Counted from the stretch's first letter, positions 8,580 through 18,627 are shown. The stretch is 64,000 nucleotides of DNA from G963675935 sp963823895 (GCA_963823895.1 CAWGNG010000038.1:62001-126000), one strand, 5' to 3'. The notes: a model not told the origin generated them from the sequence alone. Made by a program: numbers and translations.

Positions 8580-10481
8580 ATGAAGCGACCTCTCCCCTCT
8601 ATGGCGGTGTTATTCTGTCTGCTCAGTTTGGCGCTGTCGCCGCCGTGGGCTTGCGGCGGTTCCCCCTCGGCCCAGCAAGCGCTGAAACTCACACCGGTTC
8701 AACCGGGGGTCGATTATGACCGGCCCACCCCCGAGCAGGCCGCGAAGTGCAAGATCATCGCCAAACGCATCAACGGCCACGTCGGCTGGATCGTCGAAAC
8801 CGCCGACGGCGTGATGCTGCGGAAGTTTGTCGACACCAACGACGACAACGTCGTCGATCAGTGGAGCTACTACAAGGACGGGCTGGAGGTCTACCGCAAC
8901 ATCGACAGCAACTACAACGGCAAGGCCGACGAGTATCGCTGGTTTCATACCGGCGGCAGCCGCTGGGGGCTCGACCCGCGCGAAACCGGCGTGATCCAGT
9001 CGTGGAAGATGATTTCGGCCGAAGAGCTTACGGCGGAAATCGTTGCGGCCATCGCCAACAACGATGCCCAGCGGTTCCGGCGATTGTTGCTCACAGCGAA
9101 CGAGCTGAAATCACTGGGCCTGGGCAAGGCTCGCGGCGATGCCGTCGCGCAGAAGGTAAGCAGGGCGGCGGCGGAATTTTCGACGATGGCGGCTCGCCAG
9201 AAGGTCATCACACCCGATGCCACCTGGCTGCAATTCGGGGCCAGTCGGCCCGGCATCGTTCCAGCCGGAACGGACCAATCGACCCGCAACCTGCGGGTCT
9301 ATGAGAACGTGGTGGCGATCGTCGCGAGCGGCGGAAAGCAGGCGCAGTTGCAGATCGGCACGCTGGTGCAAGTCGGCGACGCCTGGCGCGCGATCGATCT
9401 GCCGCAGCCGATGAACGAAGGGCAAAACGACGTTGCCTCCAACGGGTTCTTCTTCCAGGCCCCCATTCCGCTGCACAATGAGCAGGCCGCGGCGGGGCCG
9501 AGCGAGGCGCTGCAAAAGCTGCTAAACGACCTTTCCAGCCTGGATGCCGAGGCGGCGAAGGCAACGACGCCCGAGGAACAGGCGCAGTACACCGGCCGGC
9601 GCACCGATCTGCTCGTTCAGATTGCCGACGCGGCGAAGAATGCCGACAACCGCGCGATGTGGCTGCGGCAGCTTGCCGACATGATCAGCGCCGCCGTGCA
9701 GTCGGGCACATGCTCCGACGGCGCCGAGCGGTTGAAGTCGCTGTTCGAGAAGCTGCAGAAAAACGATGCCGACAAGAACTTGGCGGCTTACGTGAAGTTC
9801 CGCCAACTCACAGCCTCCTACGTGTTGTCGATGCAGGCGGCGAAGCCCGATTTCCCGAAGATTCAGGCGGCCTGGCTGAAGACGCTTGAAAAGTACATCG
9901 GCGATTACCCCTCCGCGCCGGACGCCGCCGAGGCCATGCTACAGATGGCGATTTCGCAGGAGTATAACGGCCAAGAGGACAACGCGCGGAAGTGGTACGC
10001 GCGGATCGTCAAGGAATTCCCCGATTCGCAGGCGGCAAAGAAGGCGACCGGCGCGGAGACGCGGCTCGATTCGGTGGGAAGAGTGATCGACCTTAGCGGG
10101 CAGAGCCCCTTGGGTAGCCCGGTCGAGCTGGCGAGTTATCGCGGCAAGGTCGTGCTGATCCAGTATTGGGCCACTTGGTCCGGGCCGGCGAAAGCCGACA
10201 TGCCCACGTTGAAGGAGTTGTGGAACAAGTACGGCCGACAGTTTACCATCGTCGGCGTGAGCCTCGACAACAACGTGAAGGAACTGAACGCGTACTTGGG
10301 CGAGAACCCGCTGCCGTGGCCGCAAATCTTCGAGCCCGGCGGATTGGACAGCCGTCCGGCCAACGTCTTCGGCATTCTCAGCGTGCCGACGATGATCCTG
10401 GTCGATCAGCAGGGCAAGGTCGTCAACCGCGGCATCTCCGCCGCCGATCTGGAAGCGGAAGTGAAGAAACTGATCCGCTAG
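8580..10481 (+). CDS. Exported TPR protein with a cysteine-less thioredoxin/TlpA-like domain
   Basis: The ATG at 8580 is preferred over an upstream in-frame start because a signal peptide follows at once (MKRPLPSMAVLFCLLSLALS) and GAAGGA precedes it. The protein has about 633 residues. Residues 60-130 hold an EF-hand-like or repeat-like stretch (DTNDDNVVDQWSYYKDG, DSNYNGKADEYRWF). A helical TPR-like middle (ISQEYNGQEDNARKWYARIV) leads to a C-terminal AhpC/TlpA-type thioredoxin fold (KVVLIQYWATWSGPAKADMP ... FGILSVPTMILVDQQGKVV). The WCxxC active site is WSGPA, with both cysteines lost, so it cannot act as a normal disulfide oxidoreductase. Similar proteins are frequent in planctomycetes. Probable location is the periplasm or cell surface. 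Confidence 0.75.
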   Translation: MKRPLPSMAVLFCLLSLALSPPWACGGSPSAQQALKLTPVQPGVDYDRPTPEQAAKCKIIAKRINGHVGWIVETADGVMLRKFVDTNDDNVVDQWSYYKDGLEVYRNIDSNYNGKADEYRWFHTGGSRWGLDPRETGVIQSWKMISAEELTAEIVAAIANNDAQRFRRLLLTANELKSLGLGKARGDAVAQKVSRAAAEFSTMAARQKVITPDATWLQFGASRPGIVPAGTDQSTRNLRVYENVVAIVASGGKQAQLQIGTLVQVGDAWRAIDLPQPMNEGQNDVASNGFFFQAPIPLHNEQAAAGPSEALQKLLNDLSSLDAEAAKATTPEEQAQYTGRRTDLLVQIADAAKNADNRAMWLRQLADMISAAVQSGTCSDGAERLKSLFEKLQKNDADKNLAAYVKFRQLTASYVLSMQAAKPDFPKIQAAWLKTLEKYIGDYPSAPDAAEAMLQMAISQEYNGQEDNARKWYARIVKEFPDSQAAKKATGAETRLDSVGRVIDLSGQSPLGSPVELASYRGKVVLIQYWATWSGPAKADMPTLKELWNKYGRQFTIVGVSLDNNVKELNAYLGENPLPWPQIFEPGGLDSRPANVFGILSVPTMILVDQQGKVVNRGISAADLEAEVKKLIR

Positions 10482-10508
10482 TTGCCGCTGAAAACAATTG
10501 CGGGGGCC

Positions 10509-10538
10509 GTGCCCACGCTCTGCCGTGGGCATGTTTCT
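10509..10538 (+). terminator. Possible rho-independent terminator after the redoxin gene
   Basis: GTGCCCACG (10509-10517) pairs with CGTGGGCAT (10524-10532) across a 6-base loop and is followed by the T-rich stretch tttctttctt. It lies 28 bases past the stop codon. The stem also resembles a dispersed repeat, so the terminator role is tentative. Confidence 0.45.
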
Positions 10539-10831
10539 TTCTTGGACCGCCAAAGCCGACGGGGGCGGAAAGGATGGTCGCAAGAACGATGTTCCATGGT
10601 ATTGAACCCATTTCCAACCGGCAGCTCCGTCCTTCCGTCTCCAAGAGAGCATGTCGCTCTTGCGTTCAACCGTTCGCACGTCGATAATAGTCGAGATCGC
10701 CGAACATGTCTGGCGCAGCGTCGAATGATCGCTGGACGCGCTGCTGCAATTCGGCGTCTGCGGTTGACTGAGTGGCCGGGCAGCTCGTCGCAATCGTGGC
10801 CTTTTCCCCGAGCCAATAGCGGAGGTCGGAA

Positions 10832-13132
10832 ATGAATCGTTTTCTGAAGTCATCCGGAGTTGCCCTCGTCGTCGTGCTGCTTGCCACAGCATGTGGAGTG
10901 GATCAGAAACTGCCAACCGCGGAGGATAGGGTACGCCTTGCTGCCACGGATCTTATTCAGGCGACGACCAACGCTCACGCTGCATCGCCTCCTGACGCCA
11001 AGGCTTTGGTGTCGCGAGCGCCCGCGGCCGCACCGCTGTTGGTGGCTGCGTCTAATGCGCCCCACGAGGTAAAAGACGTCGCTGCGTACGTGTGCAGCGG
11101 CGCTAACGATCAAGTGGAGATACAGCGGGCTATTGACTCGTTTGGCAACGACGGCGGCGAAGTATTCCTTTACGGGAATTTTACGATAGGCAAGAGTTCC
11201 CAATCCACAGAACTGAACGGTGGCGGGAATCGTGACAATAGGACCGTTGCTGCAACGTATCAGACGACGCCCACGGATGGCAATATCACTAACATCAATA
11301 ATGTCTGCGGCGTGCAAATCGATCTTGGGACCCAATACTATCATGTCAATTCGGGCGACGTGCTTTATATTCAGGACGGCGACTACGTGACCTCACACAC
11401 TGTGACGCAAGATGCTAACGTTGACGGTTATTGGCCGGTAACTGGCGTTGCCGCTCCGCAAATCAGTTGGTCTGCCGTACCGGCCGGCGGAACATTTTCC
11501 CTGACCCTGTATCTGCCCGACAACGTCACGACCGTTACGACCGCCCCAATAAAGTGGAATGATTCCGTGGCCGCAGTACAGGCTGCGATCAATCATGCCC
11601 TCCCCTACGTGCGCGGTTGTCTCGATGCGATTGTCACCGGTGTGACCCCCGGAACGGGGCCGAACGGAGCGACCACGTCGGGAGACATTTCGGGCGGCTT
11701 TATCGTGGTCTGGACAGTATCCAATTGTTGTGGACGACGATATCCCATGATTGTCAATTCGAATCTCCACGATAGCGGCGGGGCGGCGATAACGGCGTCG
11801 TTGACTTATACAAATCCCACAATTTACACTACCCCTTGTACGCCGTCGGAAGTGACACTGTCAATGGCATTGTATCGTGGACCGGCGGGAACACGGGCAG
11901 CGAGCAACGCCTATTGGTGCAGACCCGCGTGGTCCATCCGTATTCCCGACCGTGTCAGCCTCAAGGGTTTTGGGAAATACGCGTCCATTCTCGAGCTCGA
12001 CGCCAACGCCAACTGTTGCGGCGTGTTTTGTGGCAGCATCTCAGCGACAAGGGGTGGCCAGGAACTCCACAATCTCTCACTTCGTGGTTCCTCTGCCAGA
12101 CAGGACACGCCGTATTGGTGGCATTCGTGCGGGATCGTGACGGGATGGACCATTGACATGTTTGTCCGCGACTGCGAAGTCAGATATTGGAAGGGCTTTG
12201 GCGTCGTATGCACGCAAGGATGGGGCTGGCAGGCTTCGGGGGGATGGATCGAGGACTGCTATGGCTGCGTGTACTGTATATCCGGCCCGCACTTTACCGA
12301 CGTAAAAATCCAACAAGCCAGCGGGCCCAACACCATTGTCACAAATGGCCGCGCCTGTTTCTGCAACTGTGAAATCAGGAGCCGAGCCGCCAGGCAAACG
12401 GTTATTCGGCAGCGTGGCGGACATGAGCCGTTTAGCATGACGGGCGGAGTCTTGGAAGCTGATTCAGGCAGGTGCACCGCCATAGCCTGTCTCTACAGCG
12501 GCAATGCCATTTATCCGAGTGCCCCGAATATCGCCGGCACCAGCTTCTATCTCGATAGCACGTCTACGTTCCTTAGCGTAAATGCCTTCTTGTTCGGCGG
12601 CCAGATCTCCGGCAGTTGGACGAGCAAGTCGGCGTGCGCCGCCGTCGTGGGCGGCAATGGCATAGGTTGCTGGCTGGGGGCTAATATTGAAATTGGGGCT
12701 CCCGGGTTAGGCACGTCTTTTCCGTTCCGTGCGAAATCAATCGGCGTGACAAACCAATCCGGCGCCACGATGGCCTATGGGAAGGCGTATGCGTGGAAAC
12801 CCGGCGGCAACGCAGGCATGAACGATGTCACGCTTGCTGCACCTAACGATGCGGCCTTCGCGGGCGTTGCGGGAGCATTCGGCGTCCGCAGCGGCAGCCT
12901 TCGCGCCGATTCACCGGCAGCACGAACGCAACTATTCGTTTCTGGAACATGCAAACTCTCCGTCGATGCCCGTGTACCTATCCGGGTTGGCGACCTGCTG
13001 GCCATCGGCGGCAACGGCAATTTTGTCAGAGCAGCACCGGGCTATCTTGCATACGCGGTAGCAAAAGAGGATGCACGAGGCGGCATCGACATAATCGACG
13101 GAGAACTCATACCGCCAAGGCTGTATCGGTAG
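10832..13132 (+). CDS. Right-handed beta-helix protein with phage-like modules, probable lipoprotein
   Basis: 766 residues; GGAGGT lies seven bases before the ATG. The N-terminus MNRFLKSSGVALVVVLLATA-C is a lipoprotein-like signal (C21). Residues about 70-120 (YVCSGANDQVEIQRAIDSFG) match the opening strand region of pectate-lyase/phage tail-spike beta-helices. Later short repeats with many Gly/Cys fit a solenoid (GFGVVCTQGWGWQASGGWIE). The last about 110 residues (AYAWKPGGNAGMNDVTLAAP ... VPIRVGDLLAIGGNGNFVRA) resemble phage DUF2190/decoration-protein sequence. The base composition is visibly more AT-rich than its neighbours, hinting at transfer, perhaps from a phage. It may bind or cleave a surface polysaccharide; no catalytic residues could be assigned. 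Confidence 0.6.
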   Translation: MNRFLKSSGVALVVVLLATACGVDQKLPTAEDRVRLAATDLIQATTNAHAASPPDAKALVSRAPAAAPLLVAASNAPHEVKDVAAYVCSGANDQVEIQRAIDSFGNDGGEVFLYGNFTIGKSSQSTELNGGGNRDNRTVAATYQTTPTDGNITNINNVCGVQIDLGTQYYHVNSGDVLYIQDGDYVTSHTVTQDANVDGYWPVTGVAAPQISWSAVPAGGTFSLTLYLPDNVTTVTTAPIKWNDSVAAVQAAINHALPYVRGCLDAIVTGVTPGTGPNGATTSGDISGGFIVVWTVSNCCGRRYPMIVNSNLHDSGGAAITASLTYTNPTIYTTPCTPSEVTLSMALYRGPAGTRAASNAYWCRPAWSIRIPDRVSLKGFGKYASILELDANANCCGVFCGSISATRGGQELHNLSLRGSSARQDTPYWWHSCGIVTGWTIDMFVRDCEVRYWKGFGVVCTQGWGWQASGGWIEDCYGCVYCISGPHFTDVKIQQASGPNTIVTNGRACFCNCEIRSRAARQTVIRQRGGHEPFSMTGGVLEADSGRCTAIACLYSGNAIYPSAPNIAGTSFYLDSTSTFLSVNAFLFGGQISGSWTSKSACAAVVGGNGIGCWLGANIEIGAPGLGTSFPFRAKSIGVTNQSGATMAYGKAYAWKPGGNAGMNDVTLAAPNDAAFAGVAGAFGVRSGSLRADSPAARTQLFVSGTCKLSVDARVPIRVGDLLAIGGNGNFVRAAPGYLAYAVAKEDARGGIDIIDGELIPPRLYR

Positions 13133-13185
13133 CGCCTGCAAGAGCAAGAACGAAACTGATTCCGCCCGCCCCAAGGCAACCACCG

Positions 13186-13908
13186 CTAGGTGGGGGTCGG
13201 CTGATTTGCGTCCGGCGTGGAGGGAGCCCAGCCGCGTTCGAGCACCCACTGAACGGCGCGGCGATTCAGCTCGGCGCTGCTGCGGACGTTAAGCTTCTGC
13301 TTGATCTTCTCGCGGTGGGTTTCGATCGTCTTCGGACTGAGGTGCAGCCGGGCGGCGATCTGCTGGATCGTCAAGCCCTGGCCGATCATCTCGTAGACCT
13401 CGACTTCGCGGTTCGACAGTCCCTGCACCGGATCCTCCTGCGTGGGAGATCCGACGACAACGCGGTTCAACAGCCGGCTGGTCATGCGCGGACTGAGGAA
13501 CAATTCGCCCCGCAGCACCTGGCGGATCGCCCGGATCAGCACTTCCGGCGGTTCATGCTTGGTGACGTAGCCCTTGGCGCCCGCCCGCAGGACTCGCTCG
13601 GCGAAGAGGGTCTCGTCGTGCATCGACGATACCAAGGTTTTCAAAGCCGGGGCGCGGGTCTTGAGCCTTTCCAGCAGTTCGATGCCGTGTCCGGTCTTCA
13701 GAGTCAGGTCGATCACCGCGATGTCGGGCTGGCTGCGATCGACTTCGCCAAGGGCTTCGGCCACGTCGCCCGCCTCTCCGCAGACCTCGAGATCGGGCTC
13801 GCGGCTGATGACCTCAGCCAAGCCGCGACGGACCAGCGGGTGGTCGTCGATCAACAGAACCCGATGTTTCTTGCCCGAGCCGTTGTGAAGGTTGCTTTTT
13901 CCGGTCAT
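13186..13908 (-). CDS. LuxR/NarL-type response regulator
   Basis: 240 residues. The receiver domain (about 15-130) has the acidic pair D21-D22 (LLIDDHP), the phosphoacceptor D67 (IAVIDLTLKTG), S/T in LVSSMHDE and K in GYVTKHEP. The C-terminal LuxR helix-turn-helix (about 160-220) reads LSNREVEVYEMIGQGLTIQQ then LSPKTIETHREKIKQKL. It is the likely output of the adjacent HisKA_3 kinase, whose stop lies 11 bases upstream, because NarL-type regulators normally pair with that kinase class. It converges on the beta-helix gene. Confidence 0.9.
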   Translation of the reverse strand: MTGKSNLHNGSGKKHRVLLIDDHPLVRRGLAEVISREPDLEVCGEAGDVAEALGEVDRSQPDIAVIDLTLKTGHGIELLERLKTRAPALKTLVSSMHDETLFAERVLRAGAKGYVTKHEPPEVLIRAIRQVLRGELFLSPRMTSRLLNRVVVGSPTQEDPVQGLSNREVEVYEMIGQGLTIQQIAARLHLSPKTIETHREKIKQKLNVRSSAELNRRAVQWVLERGWAPSTPDANQPTPT

Positions 13909-13919
13909 GTCAGTGTTCC

Positions 13920-15110
13920 TTATAAAGAGGCGGAGGTTGCCCGCGAGAGGCTGGAACGCCGGTGTCGCGGTTTGCCGTCGCCTGGGCAGCGTGGAGCCCA
14001 GACGCTCACGCGGGTGCCGCGGCCTGGAGCCGTCTCGACTTCGAGCCGGCCACCCATCAGTTCCAGGCGCTCGCGGATGCTAAACAAACCAAATCCGGAC
14101 GTGGTGGCGCTATCGAGCTTCGTGTCGGCCTTGGCCCAGCCGGCGCCTTGATCGGAAACAGTCATGCGGACGTCGTCGTCCGGGGTGACTTCCATAGTTA
14201 CGTGGGCACGGCCTGTCGCCGCGTGCTTGACGACGTTGAAGAGCAACTCGCGGACCGCCTCGAACAGCAGAATGCGAATCTCCTCGCTCTCGGGTTCGGC
14301 CCGCGGATCGACATCGATTTCGACGTTGAGATTGCAGGTTTGCTCCATGTGTCGGGCGAGCCACTCGACGGCCGACGCCAAACCGGCCTCATGAAGAACG
14401 GGCGGACAGAGTTGAAGCGTCAGCGACCGCAACTCGGCGATGCACTCGCCCAACAGCGAGTCGACTCGATCGATCGTCTCCTGCGCCGCAGCGTCGGTCG
14501 AGTCGCGGCGGCGGAGCGTCTCCAAATTGAGGCGGGCGGCGTAGAGGAGCTGCTGCAAATGGTCGTGAAGGATTTGCGCCAAGCGACGGCGCTCGCGATG
14601 CTCGGTTTGCGTAAGCTGGGCGGCCAGCGCCTGCAACTGGGCCGCCCGGCGGGTGGCCGTCGCCGTGCGCTCGGCAACGCGCTGCTCCAGCGTCTCGTTG
14701 AGCGCCTTCAATTGCCGCTCGGTCTGTTTGCGCTCCATGGCGTAGCGGATGGCGCGGCCGAGAAGCCGGCCGCCGACTTGCCCTTTCGTCAGGAAATCCT
14801 GTGCTCCCTGACGAAGAGCCTCCGTGCCGGTGTCGTTGTCGTCGAGTCCCGTCATTACCACGATGGGCAAATGGGGGGCCACCGTGTTGATCTGCGCCAC
14901 CGTGTCGACGCCGCGGCTGTCGGGCAACGAGAGATCCAAGAGGATCGCGTCGAACGGCTCGCTGGCCAGGCGGCTGACGGCGTCCGCCATCATCTCGACG
15001 TGCGTCACCTGAAACGACTCTTCATTTACGTCGGCCAACATGTATTGCAACAATAGCGCGTCGGCGGCGCCGTCTTCAACCAACAGCAGGCGAATGGGAA
15101 GCGGGTTCAT
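13920..15110 (-). CDS. Receiver-domain HisKA_3-type (NarX/DegS-like) sensor kinase
   Basis: 396 residues and soluble. An N-terminal receiver domain (D12 in VEDGAAD, D59 in ILLDLSLPDSRG, K109 in DFLTKG) is joined by a coiled-coil linker (QLKALNETLEQRVAERT) to a HisKA_3 dimerisation domain with the phospho-His in LAQILHDHLQQLLY (H182). An HATPase_c domain follows (LFNVVKHAATG, VSDQGAGW, GFGLFSIRERLELMGG). It has no membrane segments, so it probably relays a signal from a partner kinase to the downstream NarL-type regulator. Three bases separate its start from the end of the upstream CheY-like gene. Confidence 0.9.
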   Translation of the reverse strand: MNPLPIRLLLVEDGAADALLLQYMLADVNEESFQVTHVEMMADAVSRLASEPFDAILLDLSLPDSRGVDTVAQINTVAPHLPIVVMTGLDDNDTGTEALRQGAQDFLTKGQVGGRLLGRAIRYAMERKQTERQLKALNETLEQRVAERTATATRRAAQLQALAAQLTQTEHRERRRLAQILHDHLQQLLYAARLNLETLRRRDSTDAAAQETIDRVDSLLGECIAELRSLTLQLCPPVLHEAGLASAVEWLARHMEQTCNLNVEIDVDPRAEPESEEIRILLFEAVRELLFNVVKHAATGRAHVTMEVTPDDDVRMTVSDQGAGWAKADTKLDSATTSGFGLFSIRERLELMGGRLEVETAPGRGTRVSVWAPRCPGDGKPRHRRSSLSRATSASL

Positions 15111-15113
15111 CGG

Positions 15114-15551
15114 CTATTCCTCGTCAGGGAGTCGCACCACCGTCAGCCAGAAATTCTCGATCGACTTCACGACTTCCATGAAGCGGTTGAAATCCACCGG
15201 CTTGGTGATGTAACAATTGGCATGAAGGTTGTACGCCCGCAGCACGTCCTCCTCGCTCTTCGAGGTTGTCAGGACGACCACGGGGATGCGTTTCAGGGAA
15301 TCGTCGTTCTTGATCTCCTTGAGCACCTGACGGCCGTCCTTGCGGGGCAAGTTCAAATCGAGCAGAATCAGATCGGGCCGCGGCGCGTCGGCGTGGCGGC
15401 CTTGTCGCCGCAGGAAATCGAGAGCCTCGACCCCGTCCTCGACCACCCAAAGCCGGTTCTTCACCTTCGCCTCGCGGAGCGCCTCGATCGTCAAACGCAC
15501 GTCCGGCTCGCTGTCCTCGACCAGCAGCAGTTCGATCGGCTTGACGTTCAT
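15114..15551 (-). CDS. Single-domain CheY/Rcp1-like response regulator
   Basis: 145 residues. The start is the ATG at 15549-15551 (MNVKPIELLLVEDSEPDVRL), preceded by GGGAGAACTCCT; a longer frame upstream overlaps the kinase gene and has no domain. It is a lone receiver: E11-D12, phosphoacceptor D65 in LILLDLNLPRKDG, T in VVVLTTSKSEED, K in CYITKPVDF. The pattern matches Rcp1-type regulators that work with phytochrome-like or PAS kinases. It lies between two kinase genes in a tight run, so it may shuttle phosphate between them. Confidence 0.9.
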   Translation of the reverse strand: MNVKPIELLLVEDSEPDVRLTIEALREAKVKNRLWVVEDGVEALDFLRRQGRHADAPRPDLILLDLNLPRKDGRQVLKEIKNDDSLKRIPVVVLTTSKSEEDVLRAYNLHANCYITKPVDFNRFMEVVKSIENFWLTVVRLPDEE

Positions 15552-15565
15552 AGGAGTTCTCCCGT

Positions 15566-15999
15566 TTAGGAAAGCGTGAAGTAGAAAGTCGTGCCTTGTC
15601 CGGGTTGAGAATCGAGCCAGATGCGGCCGCCGTGGCGTTCGACGATCCGCTTGCAGATCGCCAGGCCAATGCCGGTCCCCGGGTATTTGTGCCGCGTGTG
15701 CAGCCGTTGAAAGATCACGAAGATTTGCTCCCAGTATTGCTTGTCGATGCCGATGCCGTTGTCGCGGACCGCGAACCTCCAGCCGTCGCCGTTGCAATGA
15801 GCGGAAACGTCGATCCGCGGCGGCTGGTCGCTACGAAACTTGATGCCGTTGCCGATCAAGTTCTGCAGCACTTGGACCAGTTGCGTCTCATCGCCGTGGA
15901 CGACGGGCAGCGAGTCGAAGGTGACCGTGGCGCCGCTCTCCGCGATGACCGGCTTCAGATTGGCCAGCGCGCGATCGACAACCTCATCCATGTGAATTG
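15566..15999 (-). CDS. C-terminal HATPase domain of the PAS histidine kinase (after a frameshift)
   Basis: This frame reads MDEVVDRALANLKPVIAESG and then the ATP-binding boxes LQNLIGNGIKFRS (N box), VRDNGIGIDKQYWEQIF (G1/F) and HKYPGTGIGLAICKRIVERH (G2). It is the missing catalytic domain of the large kinase encoded upstream in the adjacent frame. The break lies at about 15992-16012, near ttcacatgg, where one base seems to be missing. There is no good start codon context for separate translation. Confidence 0.85.
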
Positions 16000-18627
16000 C
16001 GCGAAAGGGGCGCCGCGGGTGCCGACGCGCGAGTAGTTCAACAAATCGGTAATCAACTGCTGCATCCGGGAGACCCCGTCGACGATGAAGAAGAAGAACT
16101 GGCTGGCGTCGGCATCAAGCCGGTCTTTGTATCTGCGCTCGATCAGTTGCACGTAGCCGGTGACGACCCGCAGCGGTTCCTGGAGATCGTGCGAGGCGAC
16201 GTAGGCGAACTGTTCCAGTTCCTCGTTGGAGCGCGCCAACTGCTCGGCCGTTTGCTTCAGGGCGTCTTCGGCGTGTTTGCGGTCGGTAATGTCGGTTCCG
16301 TAAAGACGGACCCGCTCCATCTCCTTGACGTAATGGATTGTCTGCTGATACCATCTGCCGCCAACCTCAATCTCGCGCACACTCGTGCTCGGCTGGCCGC
16401 TCCGCAGGGCAAGCGCCACCGAGGGCCAGTCGGCCAGCCACGGATGGGCGGATCCGCTCTGCTGGAGATCGCCGAACAGCCGTTGAGCAGCGGGATTGAC
16501 GTAGCAGACCCGCCCTTCCAGATCAGCCTCAGCGATAGGGTTCGGGTTGAGCCGCGGGTAAGAGGCTAACCGCTCGATCGCCTCCTCCGCCCGCTTCCGC
16601 GCCGTCACGTTGTTCATGGCCAGAATCACGTTCCGCCTTCCGTCCAAGACCACCGGATCGGCGCTGACCTCGAGCCAGAGCCGCTGCTCGTTTCCATCGA
16701 GTGAAATGACAGCTTCCGTCTCGACGTCATGAACCGGTTGCCCGCTGCGCAATACGCTTTCAATAGCGCTGCGAACGCTGCAACCGGAGCAGTGAGCGGT
16801 CGTGCCGCACTTCCCCCCGCCGCCAGCATGGACGCAGCCGATGATGTCGCCCGGCTGGCACTCGCCGCGCGTCTGCAAGTCTCTTCCGACCCATCGAGAA
16901 ATGGTGTTGTTGACCCGTTTGACGGCGCCGCGCTCGTCGAGCAGGAGAATGCCGACGTTGGCGACGTCGAAGACCGCTTGCAGTTGCGAGTTGGCCGATT
17001 CCAGTTGGGCGGTGCGCTGTTGAACCAAGTCCTCCAAGCGATGCCGGTACTTCTCCAACTCCGCTTCCGCCCGTTTTCGCTCGGTCACGTCGCGTGCGGC
17101 GGCGAAGACGCCTTGCGCCTCCCCCGCCTCGCTCCTGTAGACGACGGCGTTGTAGAGCACGTCGGTCGTGCTGCCGGAGACGTGCCGGATCGTCAAGGGA
17201 TAATCCCTGACGAGCCCTTCCGCCAGCACTCGTCGATAGCCGTCGCGAGCCAAGTCGGGCTCGGTAAAGTAGTCGGAGAAATCGCTGCCCACCAGTTGAG
17301 TGCGCGGCACGCCGGTAGCGGCTTCCGTGGCCTCGTTCACGTCGGTGATCTTGCCCTCGTGGCTGATCGTCACCAGCGGATCGAGGCTTGCCTCGAGCAG
17401 GCCGCGGGCATAGAGCGAGGCGGCCCGCAATTCCCCCTGTGTCTCTTCGAGCGTGCGGATCGTTGCCGCCAATTCGGCGGTGCGCTGCCGCACGCGGTCT
17501 TCCAAAGCGGCGTTGGCTGTTTCCAGAGCCTCTTGTGCCGAGCGCACCTTGACGCCCATTTGATTGAAGGTGGTCGCCAACTCGTCCAGTTCGCTCACGC
17601 GAGCACGCTTGGCGACGTGTCCGTAGTCGCCGCAGCCGATGGCCCGCGCGTGCGTTTGCAGGCGGCGGAGTTGACCGATGAGCGTGCCGCCGGTTCTTGC
17701 CGCCAGGGCGCCGGAGAGGGCCGCGACCAGCACGTTCAGGCCCAGCGCAATCCAGAGCGCAAGGCGGACGTGGCCCATCGCCGCCCGCTTGGAACGGTCT
17801 GCCCCGGCGACCCAGCCGAAATCCCCGATAGGAACGCGAGCGGCAAGCTGCGTCGAACTGTCGTTGGGCAGCGTGAGCGAACCCGACTGCCCGCGGTTGC
17901 CGTCGAGCACGGCTGCCAGCAACGGGTCGTTGTCGCGTTGATCCTTGAAGACTCCGCGCTCTTTGTCGCTGCTGTACGTCAACGCCCCGCTGGAATCGAA
18001 GACATCGATCGTTCCTTCCTGAATCTCGCATTCGGCGACCAGGTCTGCGTTGAACTCATGGGCGTCGATCAAGGCGATGACAACGAAGAGGGGTTTTCCC
18101 TTTTTGTCGTGAACGGGGCGGGCGACGAAGAAGGCGGGGGCCCCGCTGATTCGGTCCGTCAACAGGTTGCTGATGGCCCACTTTCCGGTATCTCGCGCCT
18201 TACGGAAATGTTCTTGATCGGAGACGTCTAGCCCGATATAGCGAGGATCGCTCGACGCGATGATCTTGCCGCCAGGATTGACCCAATGCCAGGCGCGGAC
18301 GACCGGGAATTCGCGGCAGTTTTCGGCCAACTTGGCGCTGGCCTCCTCTTTCGTGTACGGGTGTATTCCCGAGAGCGTCTGGCCGATTGTCCACGCCTGG
18401 CGTCGCACGTCCTGGATATTGCCGTCGAACACTGTGGCCACCGTGCGCGCCATTCTTAGGGTTGCCCGTTGTTCCTCCGCCAGACGGCTGAAGTACCAGC
18501 CGAGGCAAAGTCCCGCTTCCACCAACCAAAGTGGAAGCAAAACCACGAGCACCAGCCGCAAGAGCAGCCGGCGCATACTGGCAGGAGGGTGGCTGTTGCA
18601 AGCACCTTGATTCACGACAATCCTCAC
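16000..18627 (-). CDS. Multi-PAS membrane histidine kinase, N-terminal part (frameshifted before its ATPase domain)
   Basis: About 876 residues to the break; with the downstream piece about 1020. The GTG at 18625-18627 is the longest start; ATG at 18574-18576 (MRRLLLRLVLVVLLP) is an alternative. Order: TM1 (about 20-45), an extracellular dCache-like sensor (WTIGQTLSGIHPYTKEEA ... GWVAGADRS), TM2 (LALWIALGLNVLVAALSGA), HAMP, coiled coil, a PAS domain, a second PAS with a cysteine cluster (CQPGDIIGC ... KCGTTAHCSGC), a third PAS, then HisKA with H in AYVASHDLQEPLRVV. It would sense an extracellular ligand and possibly redox or metal state and pass phosphate to the clustered regulators. Confidence 0.85.
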
